From positions 1 to 56,519 of the forward strand of contig CAZSBB010000041.1 of the NCBI GenBank assembly GCA_964605235.1: a stretch of 56,519 bases of DNA. Direction: 5' to 3'. Under the pieces are notes generated by a model, which saw only the letters and a program-made list of their open reading frames with translations, was not told where the DNA came from and did not search any database. Both the position numbers and the translations under genes were made by a program. Shown one piece after another: positions 33,901 through 42,200 of this stretch (the first letter of the stretch is position 1; the number at the start of each line of letters is the position of its first letter). This DNA is from CAZSBB01 sp964605235. Lineage in GTDB: Bacteria > Planctomycetota > Phycisphaerae > Phycisphaerales > Phycisphaeraceae.

Positions 33901-36900
33901 ACCGGTCCCGCGGGTGGTGGCGTTGGCCAGGGCGGTGACCCGGCCCAGCACGTGGCTGACGCCTGTGCTGTCGCCCGGATCGGCGTAGAGGTAGTGAAGC
34001 TGACGGCCGTTGGGATAGGTCATGCGCGCCAGGCGTGCTTGTTTGACCGTATCTGAGCCGTCTTCATAGCTCAGGGCGACCGTGGGGGCGCTGCTGTCCA
34101 CTGCGCCGTCGTGGGCCTGGGCTTCTTCGAGCAGTTGTCCCAGGTCATTGTAGGTGTACGCCACTTCATTAAGCGCCGCGCCGGCGCCCACGGCGGCGTT
34201 GTCATAGCTGGTTACGCTGGCGAGCATGCCGCGGACTTCGTAGCTGTGGCTGATGCGGCGAACGGCGCCATCAACCGCCTCGCCCGACCGGCCCAGGCTG
34301 GTGATCCGGTCGTGGAGCAGCCGGCCCAGGGCGTCGTATTCCATGACGTGAACGGTCTCGCGCTGGTCTTTGCGCTCGATGACCTGATGCAGCCGGTTGT
34401 ATGTCAGTTCCACCCGGTCGTAAGCGCCGTCGGAGCCCGTGCCGGAGAGGTCGGCCGGATCGTCCGAATCGGGGTAGATGATCGCCCGCAGCAAGCTGTG
34501 GGAGTTGAGTTCCGAACCGGCGGCCGTCGTTACGCCGTAGACATAGGTGGTGGTCTGATCGTCGGCGCTCGAAGGCATACGCGCGGTAAGAGTGGCGATC
34601 TGGCCTTCGAGATTGTAGGTGTAGTCGGTCTGGCGGTCCTCGTCAGCGTTGCCCGTGGTCGGATCGCCGTCGGTGTAGTTCTCGATGGTCGAGAGCAATC
34701 GACCCGCGTCGTCAAAGAGCGAACGGGTTTCGATGCCCTGCGGATCAATCTGGCGATCGATCCGCCCCGCGTCGTCATACGCCAGCGTGGTCACCAGCAC
34801 GGTGTCGGAAGCGGCTGGGGCGACGTCCGGCCGGGTCAGCGCCTGATCGGCGTTGGTGCCGTAGTCCGCCTGAGCCAACTGCTGGGCTGCGCCGTCGTAC
34901 CAGTTGGCAAAGTAGGTGACCCGCGCCTGGGGCTGACTGCCCGAGATGGTGGTCAGTTCACCCGTTCCCGTGGCGTCGTGCAGACGCTCGCGCCGGGTCG
35001 CCAGCACCAAGTTGCTCGCCGCGTCGTAGGCCCGCTCAACCTGGGTCGTGACCGTGTCGCCGTCTACAGTCAGGGCGTCGGCGTAGGTGGTTTCATCCAG
35101 GTCGTAACCGGTGTATTCGCACACGATCCGGCCCAAACCGTCGTACTGGGTCTTGCTCAGGACCGCGCCGGCACGCGTCTTGACCACATTGCCGGCCGGG
35201 TCGTACCACAGGTCGCGTGTCAGGGCCACACCGACCGAGCCGTCCGAAGGATCCACCGCATAACGCCGGGTCTGGTAGACACGACCCCGATCATCAAAGC
35301 TGGTTTCCACACGGCCCAGCAGATAGCCCTGGGCGTCGGTGTCGTAACGGTCTGTCTTTACCATCCGGCCTAAATTGTCGTAAGTGTAAATCTGGTACTG
35401 ATCGACCTCGCCATCCGTGGTCGTCAGGCGGTTGCGCCAGTCGTAGCCGAAGACCGTGACCCGGGTGGTTGAGGCGTCCACCTGGTTCGTCTGGGCAGTG
35501 AGGTTGCCGTCCCCGCCGGCTTGCCCGCCGTCGTACGTCCTGGTCTGCACCAGCACCAGGTCCGCGCCGCCCTGATTGGACGGGGACCAGGATCCGCTGG
35601 TCGGTTCGTCGTCCGTACCGACCCACAGCGACACCGCCTGCCCGCGGGCGTCGTACACCACGCGCGTGATCGTCCCCACCGGGCTGACCACCCGCGTGCG
35701 CCGACCCAGTGTGTCATAGCCGTACTGGGTCACCGCATAGTGCGTTCCCGCCGTGCCATCGCCGCTGCTGGGGATGTCATGGTAAACGTGCTCCGCAGTC
35801 AGGTCGTGGCCGTTGCTGTACACCTGGCGCGTCCAGCTTTGCCAATCCGCCTGGGCGAAGGTGTCGCCGGCGCTCAGTGCGCCGCTGCCGCTGCTCCGCT
35901 TGGCTTCGATGGTCGTCACCGTCCGGCCCGCTTTGTCCGCGTAGGTCAACGTCACCGGATTGATCAGTACGCAGCTGTCGAAGCTCGGCCCCAGGGCGTA
36001 ACCCTGGCCGGTCCAGGTCACGTCATCCGCCAAGGGGCCGTTCTCGGTGTAGACCATCCAGGTGGCCCTCCGCACCGTCTTGGCCTGCCCGGCGTCCACC
36101 GCCGTGTGCGCTGGGCCCAGCGCCTGCACCAGCCGGCCATGGTCGTCGTAGCTGTAATCCGTCACCAGATGCAGACCGAACCCGCTGACCGTGCTCCAGC
36201 CCCCAGGCTCGTCCGTCACCTGGGCGGTGTCCACGTCGTCGATCTGACGGGACACCTGACCCAGCACCGGATCGTACTCCCTCCGCTGGATCACTCCACG
36301 CTCATCGCGGCGCCACAGCAACTGGTCGTTCTCGTCGAACACTTCCTGCGTCGTGTCGGCCGTGCCGCTGCCGTTCTGGCTGCTCGAGACCACCGGCAAC
36401 GTCGTGGTCCGGCTGGCCATTTGCAGGGTTCCGCTGTGGAACGTGTAGGCGTACTGCGTCACGATCTGCACATTGGCATCGCTCGCATCCGGGTGCTGGA
36501 TCTCCTTCCAGAGCTGCGTCGTCGTCCCCGCCACCTCGTCCTCGTGCTGCAAGTACAGCTTCGACTCCAACAGAATCGGCGTCCCCGTCTCGCCTTGCTG
36601 GAATTGACGACGTGAGGGATAACCGACAACCGCTCCGGTTGGTGCATCCGTGGCTAAGTGAAACTCTTGCAGCTTGATCAGTCCGGCACTGTCCGACAGA
36701 TACTGATAGTTGCCATCCTGTTCGTGTAACAAGTCATTGTACGCCTCATCGAAGCCGGTGATCGCGGAAGACTGGGCTTCCAGTTCCACGCGGCAGCCCG
36801 TGCCAAAACGCTGAAACTTGTACCACCGATCCTGAGTGGTTCCGTCCTCGCCCACCACCAGCATAGCGCCACCATGACCATTGGTGTAGGCAATGGTCAA

Positions 36901-38286
36901 ATTGCCATCGGCATGGGTCACAGTAGTTTTGACTTTCCAATTGTGCAACTTTTGATCGCTGCTCGGATTGACTGGATAATTGGCATTCAGTTCATAAACC
37001 AACGTATCACCGGCGTGGCCCCCACCACCACAGGAACTGCAACCCGACTTGGCCACTTCCTTGGTTACCGCCCGGTAGAATTCATTTTGATCATCATCCT
37101 CGTACTCAAAATACATGTCCGCATACTGGCTGACCTGCTGATCCGTCGCCGTCAGCGGATCGGTCACATTGGAATCGCTGCTCAGTCGGCGGTAGGACTC
37201 GGGTTCCACCACGAATTTCATGCCATGTTCAAAGCCATTGGCGGCGCCACTCTTGTAATAGCGATACAGCGTTACGGCCTGATCGTGCCAGGTTGAACTG
37301 GCATAATGCTGGCGCGTAACCGTGCTGAGATTACGCAGCGGACCGCCGTCATCCTGGCTTCCATAGTAGGTGTATACCGCTCGTTCCAACGCCACATATC
37401 CTGCTCCATCCACGTCCCGCCGACTGCTCACGCTTTCAATCAGGTTCGCGGATTCACCTTGACTGTAATGGGTGTATACCAGCGAATGAGTGATGACCTG
37501 GGTGCCGCGGATCACCACTTCCTGCAATTCCTCGGGCTGGCCGGAATTGCTGTAAGACAAGGCGGAAATCATGTCACCTGAGGGAGTCAGGTAGCTCTTG
37601 AATCGCCCCTGCTCACTAAGGGTTTGATCAAAGTCGTGAATCTTGTAAGTGTATGTGCCATCCACAGAATCGATTTTGAATACAAACTCACCCTCCGTAC
37701 TACTATGGGACAGCGTGTGCGTGTGCTCGACAGCCTGATACTGCGTGCCGTCCCATTGAAACTCGAACGAGAATCCCGCGGGGAAGATCACTTCAATCGT
37801 GCCCTCCAACTGCCCCTGAGCATGCGGCCATTTCGCCACGCTGAACCAGTTGTATCCGTTGGGCCCTTCGAAGTCCGCGCCATCGTCGGTGACGTTCGAA
37901 TATGAACGATCATGCGCCAACCCGGAACCCGCGCCGCCGAACCCCACATCGGTCGCCTCAAGAACAATAGCGCCTGAACTGAAAGCCACTGGATTGCCCG
38001 TGTTGCAGGCGGCGCCCGCCAGTTGGGCGGCTTGGATCAGCGCCGCCAACGGATCAGGATCCGTGCATCGAGAACAACAGCCTCCACGTTGTTGCTGACT
38101 CTGAGGGCTAAGCGGGCACGCGTGGACATGGTTATTGCTCCAGGGCGAGATCGCCAGATTCGCTGCGATCACACAAGACAACAGCAGCCAGAGTCCCGGC
38201 TGTCCGCCCCGGTACGCATGATATTGAGATGCCGCGCAACTCCGATTGTTTATTACTCCAACCCCCTTGTCTGGCGTGAATTGCAT
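31000..38286 (-). CDS. Giant Rhs/YD-repeat protein, tip A (copy 1)
   Basis: This 2428-residue protein is a YD-repeat/Rhs protein. It has an N-terminal membrane/export segment near residues 31-50 (GLWLLLSCVIAANLAIS) and a cysteine-rich stretch. Many YD units follow (for example YDALGRLLHD), and two LamG-like beta domains are inserted at ~1625-2000. It has the canonical core end (RHLHPRLGRFGQRDP). Immediately after RDP the sequence differs from the second copy: MGYVDGANLYPSYHL, then ~150 helical, lysine-rich residues with seven cysteines. Rhs cores form a cocoon around a toxin tip. This copy lacks the HINT domain. Everything to RDP matches 39211-47160. The tip family is unknown. Confidence 0.88.
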   Translation of the reverse strand: MQFTPDKGVGVINNRSCAASQYHAYRGGQPGLWLLLSCVIAANLAISPWSNNHVHACPLSPQSQQQRGGCCSRCTDPDPLAALIQAAQLAGAACNTGNPVAFSSGAIVLEATDVGFGGAGSGLAHDRSYSNVTDDGADFEGPNGYNWFSVAKWPHAQGQLEGTIEVIFPAGFSFEFQWDGTQYQAVEHTHTLSHSSTEGEFVFKIDSVDGTYTYKIHDFDQTLSEQGRFKSYLTPSGDMISALSYSNSGQPEELQEVVIRGTQVITHSLVYTHYSQGESANLIESVSSRRDVDGAGYVALERAVYTYYGSQDDGGPLRNLSTVTRQHYASSTWHDQAVTLYRYYKSGAANGFEHGMKFVVEPESYRRLSSDSNVTDPLTATDQQVSQYADMYFEYEDDDQNEFYRAVTKEVAKSGCSSCGGGGHAGDTLVYELNANYPVNPSSDQKLHNWKVKTTVTHADGNLTIAYTNGHGGAMLVVGEDGTTQDRWYKFQRFGTGCRVELEAQSSAITGFDEAYNDLLHEQDGNYQYLSDSAGLIKLQEFHLATDAPTGAVVGYPSRRQFQQGETGTPILLESKLYLQHEDEVAGTTTQLWKEIQHPDASDANVQIVTQYAYTFHSGTLQMASRTTTLPVVSSSQNGSGTADTTQEVFDENDQLLWRRDERGVIQRREYDPVLGQVSRQIDDVDTAQVTDEPGGWSTVSGFGLHLVTDYSYDDHGRLVQALGPAHTAVDAGQAKTVRRATWMVYTENGPLADDVTWTGQGYALGPSFDSCVLINPVTLTYADKAGRTVTTIEAKRSSGSGALSAGDTFAQADWQSWTRQVYSNGHDLTAEHVYHDIPSSGDGTAGTHYAVTQYGYDTLGRRTRVVSPVGTITRVVYDARGQAVSLWVGTDDEPTSGSWSPSNQGGADLVLVQTRTYDGGQAGGDGNLTAQTNQVDASTTRVTVFGYDWRNRLTTTDGEVDQYQIYTYDNLGRMVKTDRYDTDAQGYLLGRVETSFDDRGRVYQTRRYAVDPSDGSVGVALTRDLWYDPAGNVVKTRAGAVLSKTQYDGLGRIVCEYTGYDLDETTYADALTVDGDTVTTQVERAYDAASNLVLATRRERLHDATGTGELTTISGSQPQARVTYFANWYDGAAQQLAQADYGTNADQALTRPDVAPAASDTVLVTTLAYDDAGRIDRQIDPQGIETRSLFDDAGRLLSTIENYTDGDPTTGNADEDRQTDYTYNLEGQIATLTARMPSSADDQTTTYVYGVTTAAGSELNSHSLLRAIIYPDSDDPADLSGTGSDGAYDRVELTYNRLHQVIERKDQRETVHVMEYDALGRLLHDRITSLGRSGEAVDGAVRRISHSYEVRGMLASVTSYDNAAVGAGAALNEVAYTYNDLGQLLEEAQAHDGAVDSSAPTVALSYEDGSDTVKQARLARMTYPNGRQLHYLYADPGDSTGVSHVLGRVTALANATTRGTGDANVIAAYTYLGGSTLVRKTLPQPAVRLDYWGGTSGSYAGFDRFGRITNQRWDRYDGNDDHVSDVIHIAHGYDRAGNRLYAQRQVYTSHSEVYGYDGLHRLTSFKSGLINSAKDDVQAYWQPGRGEQSWTLDPLGNQLALSDQGTASYFQNTPNKANEYTSRKVQAAAAKPAFASDAFASDTSSHWSKPGSGDAFNVNSGVAGRLVVTTVSQDTISSVQEPTPAAILLLGESMGPLQATVTLRFPSGTTAGQAGLVFGYQSGANYWLRVLDLDAQEVRVYHVLNGAKTLHDAQAYTLAADTDLSVEASSKRQSLWMPSVLGFAAGEGYPAGQVGLFTTVANTQFDDYQLYDDAQYRALGDRWMSFSAAAALNATDDRLELSASPASPGSPVLLRSVRTGGFEAVFAVRRVGAGSDHRLAFVFHAQDQDAFNYVTLDHTDTQAAPRGYRVVDGQLASEVAGTRVDANMPSLTAGDVLWVRVRCDGTNLAVRCAASAAGLSSASDAYATSNFPSVASGGGGMMGWMAAARTLSVDDLTLKRWNPGTSSYDVTEHEETFTADANGNVAETLAHDAAGNLTYDGVYAYGYDAWNRLVTVRPAWRDAPPGGGDLQFGSIIQSNAFDGAGRRIVQTLTHLGDLTATSHVYYDAGGHSPLEERDGDDQTLRQLVWGRMYIDELVQIGLNDDPADSGEAAVESFHYALPNANFNVLAVVDDAGAVVERYEYTAYGERTVYAPAGDHDPAGESPRLLSRRVTVGGVAQAYGLNPVGHQGLWHEDATGLVYNRARHLHPRLGRFGQRDPMGYVDGANLYPSYHLMRFSLDPYGLSDISPDHGTDITGKKLFKECVDQNLFNNCKKQAKSDYERRMDDLDEGTRMLEAAADAQLQANLRRCRDGYQSRVARRTCEYGAYYVRGNQRTLITLAYIEASGVIASQYAATIMACLEAATFQIPPCEICPKGSKPKTRFDK

Positions 38287-38368
38287 ATCTTGATACCTGA
38301 TAAGTGATTTGCGTTTGCTCTCTGATAAGCCCGATTGCTTAACCTACATCTCAATATATCCGCGCCAG
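31505..38368 (-). repeat. 6.86-kb duplicated Rhs core (copy A)
   Basis: This block matches 40379-47242 at a constant offset of 8874 bp with no indels. The two SNPs I saw are at 31507 and 31530. Frames on both strands translate identically for most of the block. It extends 82 bp beyond the Rhs start and includes the last codons of the upstream 935-aa gene. Its left boundary is the codon after RDP, the natural Rhs core/tip junction. Confidence 0.93.
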
Positions 38369-38711
38369 CCGGTCGCCAACTGCTACGTCGAGTCGTGGAT
38401 CGGCGGATTCAAGCGGGAAGTACTGAACCATTTGGTCTGCCTGAGCCTTCGCAAGCTCGATCACATCACCGCCAACTACATGAACTACTACAACGGCTTT
38501 CGGCCACACCAAGGCCTGGGCAATGTGCCGCCTGCACAACACGGCCTGCCGCCGCCAGATTGTCCATCTGAGGGACCCGGCGCTGGCCGCGTCGAGTGCA
38601 GCGCTGGCTCGGGGGGCTGCTCAGGCATTATTACCGGAAAGCAGCATGAATTCACGGAATACACGGGCATAGCCCGACATTTTGGGCCGCCCCTGCGAAT
38701 GGACCACGTCA
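38368..38711 (+). pseudogene. Truncated right end of the IS (copy 3)
   Basis: About 344 nt match the last part of the IS (30067-30411), from the GCCGGTCGCC codons of the transposase to the terminal TGACGTGGTCCATTCGCAG. The fragment is at high identity but has a one-base deletion that shifts the frame near codon 'GRVEC'. It is joined exactly at the duplication boundary, with the 3' scar of the 935-aa gene on the other side. The rest of the transposase is missing. Confidence 0.85.
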
Positions 38712-38731
38712 CCACGTCACGGTGCAACGAA

Positions 38732-39208
38732 TTACTCCGTTTCAGTCCAGAATAGCCATGGTTTCTCACTATCACAGCTTACAATAAGATGGCAGGCGAG
38801 TACGGCTCGCTCCGCGTATATGAATACGACGCCATCGCCGAACCAAAGCCTCGCTAACGGCCTTCCGATGTACTTCTGACTCAACTCAGTCCTGCGCCAC
38901 TCAATTGTATGCCCATCGAGTGTAAGCAGAACCTCATCATTTGGCCTGGGTGGGGCGGCAACAATCGGTATATTGTCGAACGAGCACCAAATGCTCCGGA
39001 TTTGAGCAACGATGTTCAAGTACTGCCCACACTCGAGTTCAAAAGTAAGCGCCGCCTCGTCCCATAGCATCCGCCGTATTGTCTTGCCCCGGATTTGGTC
39101 GTCCGAGACAGCACGAAGCTTAGAGTCCGCCTTGCTGCTGGCGAGGATCGACTCGATTGGGCTGCTATACGTCTCCTCGGGTATTGTGCGAGCAGTCATC
39201 GTACGCAT
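38732..39208 (-). CDS. Candidate immunity protein for the HINT-tip Rhs toxin
   Basis: This 158-residue soluble protein begins 2 nt after the Rhs stop, with AGGAC 8 nt before ATG 39208. An ATG three codons later (39199) is also possible. It has mixed beta and alpha content (AALTFELECGQYLNIVAQIR, NDEVLLTLDGHTIEWRRTE) and no signal peptide. Position immediately after a toxin tip, small size and lower GC match known immunity genes. No immunity family was recognised. Its end is 21 bp from the IS end. Confidence 0.6.
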   Translation of the reverse strand: MRTMTARTIPEETYSSPIESILASSKADSKLRAVSDDQIRGKTIRRMLWDEAALTFELECGQYLNIVAQIRSIWCSFDNIPIVAAPPRPNDEVLLTLDGHTIEWRRTELSQKYIGRPLARLWFGDGVVFIYAERAVLACHLIVSCDSEKPWLFWTETE

Positions 39209-39210
39209 AG

Positions 39211-42200
39211 TTATTGTCCTGATGAAGGGTGAGCACCAGAGTAATCACCAGTCTTGGGGTTCTTGAAAACGGTCCATTTTATGCCATTCGAATCGGTATA
39301 GTATTCAGTCTCAGTGAACCCTTGTCTCGCCCAGAAGTCATTCTTCGTCGTACCCTTTCCAACGAGTTTCGCCTCGCCGCCCATATCCCCAATTGCGTCA
39401 GCAGGTTTCTTAAATGTCTCGCCTATTCCTCTTGGTGTATTCGGCACGGACTTATTATGAACCAATACCCCCATCTGTCCCACGGCATAGCTGTGGAATT
39501 GGCGAACCTCAATATTGTACACCTTCATACCAACATGGGAAACATCCATGTTGTCGACAACAACCGCTTCGCCGGATAATCCCAGGAGCGCGTCGCCAAC
39601 ACAGAGGTCGCGGGCTTCAACCCACCGCCCAGGTGTACCTGTATCGCCTTGATCTTCATGAACATCACGAGCTAGCGGGCGACTGGCCAGTTGTTCGCCA
39701 GTCAGAACCCAGAAAGGATGATTACCGGTCGCCTGAAGAATGTCGTCGCCAATCTCCAGAGATATCAGATCGCCATCGTACTCGTGCGTTAGAAGCGCGA
39801 CGACCTCCATCAGTTCCCATTTTTCTGCCTGGGTGTCGTATGACCAGACGAGGTCAACTTCTCGTATATTTTGAATGGCGACGGGCCCATCGGCGGAATA
39901 TACAACTGTACCCCCCGGGAAACAACCCCGACTCACAGGAATATCATCCACTACTTTGCATACTTTTTTGCCAGCCTGACCAGCACCTTTACCCCCTTTG
40001 ATTATCGGCCCAGCGTTGGGAAGGAACGGCAATGCACAGTTCAGCAGAAGTACGCCGCCAACAAAGCATCGTTCGCCAGTTGTGGTTTCTGGATCCAAAA
40101 TGACAATTACATCTTCCATTTCGCCAACACCGGGAATAAGGGTCCCGAGAATGTCTTCGATTCCCGGTTCGCGCCGGCCGGCACCGTCGGCTGGTTCGCG
40201 AAGAATGGGTGTCGGAGGATTCCCAAAGTCCGGAGAGGTAGGATTGAATCGCTCGCGATCGGCTTCATCCGCCGGTGCATATGACAAACCCGGATACCTG
40301 CCAAATATGTCAATATATAAAATGGGATTGCTGATCAAGTACTCGTAAATATTGAGCGTATAACCCCAATATATGAGTGGGTCTCTCTGCCCGAACCGTC
40401 CCAGCCGCGGGTGCAGGTGCCTTGCCCGGTTGTAGACCAGCCCCGTCGCGTCCTCGTGCCACAGGCCCTGGTGCCCCACCGGGTTCAGACCGTAGGCCTG
40501 CGCCACGCCGCCAACCGTCACGCGCCGGCTTAGCAGACGCGGGGACTCGCCCGCCGGGTCGTGGTCCCCGGCCGGGGCATAGACCGTGCGCTCGCCGTAG
40601 GCCGTGTATTCGTAGCGTTCGACCACGGCGCCGGCGTCATCCACCACCGCCAGCACGTTGAAGTTGGCGTTGGGCAGCGCGTAGTGGAAGCTTTCCACCG
40701 CGGCTTCCCCGCTGTCGGCCGGGTCGTCGTTCAGCCCGATCTGCACCAGTTCGTCGATGTACATCCGCCCCCAGACCAACTGCCGCAGCGTCTGGTCATC
40801 GCCATCGCGTTCCTCCAGCGGCGAATGCCCGCCGGCGTCGTAGTACACATGGCTGGTGGCGGTCAGGTCGCCCAGGTGGGTCAGCGTCTGCACAATGCGC
40901 CGGCCCGCGCCGTCGAAGGCGTTGCTCTGGATGATGGAGCCGAACTGAAGGTCGCCGCCCCCCGGGGGCGCGTCGCGCCAGGCGGGCCGGACGGTGACCA
41001 AGCGGTTCCAGGCATCGTAGCCGTAGGCATACACGCCGTCGTAGGTCAGGTTGCCCGCCGCGTCGTGGGCGAGGGTTTCGGCCACGTTGCCGTTGGCGTC
41101 GGCGGTGAAGGTTTCTTCATGCTCGGTTACGTCGTAACTGGACGTGCCGGGGTTCCAGCGCTTAAGCGTCAGGTCATCCACGCTGAGGGTGCGGGCGGCC
41201 GCCATCCAGCCCATCATACCCCCGCCCCCGGAGGCAACCGAGGGGAAGTTGCTGGTGGCGTAGGCGTCGCTGGCGCTGGACAGGCCTGCTGCACTGGCGG
41301 CGCAGCGGACCGCCAGGTTCGTGCCGTCGCAGCGCACGCGCACCCACAGCACGTCGCCGGCGGTCAGGCTGGGCATGTTGGCGTCCACCCGTGTGCCGGC
41401 GACTTCGCTGGCCAGTTGCCCGTCAACCACCCGGTAGCCGCGCGGCGCAGCCTGGGTGTCGGTGTGGTCGAGCGTCACATAGTTGAAGGCGTCCTGATCC
41501 TGAGCGTGGAACACGAACGCCAGGCGATGATCGCTCCCGGCCCCGACCCGCCGGACGGCGAAGACCGCCTCGAACCCGCCGGTGCGCACGCTGCGCAGCA
41601 GCACAGGCGAACCCGGAGACGCGGGGGAAGCCGACAGTTCCAGGCGATCATCCGTAGCGTTGAGCGCTGCCGCGGCGCTGAAGCTCATCCAGCGGTCGCC
41701 CAAGGCGCGGTATTGCGCATCGTCGTAAAGCTGATAGTCATCGAACTGCGTATTGGCCACGGTGGTGAACAAGCCCACCTGCCCGGCGGGATAGCCCTCC
41801 CCGGCCGCGAAGCCCAAGACGCTGGGCATCCACAAGGACTGACGCTTGCTCGACGCTTCCACGGACAGGTCGGTGTCGGCGGCGAGGGTGTAAGCCTGCG
41901 CATCATGAAGGGTTTTGGCGCCGTTGAGCACGTGGTAGACCCGCACTTCCTGGGCGTCCAGGTCCAGCACGCGCAGCCAGTAGTTGGCCCCGCTCTGGTA
42001 GCCGAAGACCAGGCCTGCCTGCCCGGCGGTGGTCCCGGAGGGGAAGCGCAGGGTGACAGTCGCCTGCAACGGCCCCATCGACTCACCCAGCAGCAGGATC
42101 GCGGCAGGGGTGGGCTCCTGCACGCTGCTGATGGTGTCCTGGCTGACGGTGGTCACCACCAGCCGACCGGCCACACCGCTGTTAACGTTGAAGGCGTCGC

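Noticed and set aside
31687..36615. Long plus-strand frames (789, 420 and 364 codons) opposite Rhs copy A, repeated at 40561-45489
   Set aside because: They are antisense to the YD repeats, have R/G/V/A/H-rich shadow composition, and occur identically in both copies only because the core is duplicated.
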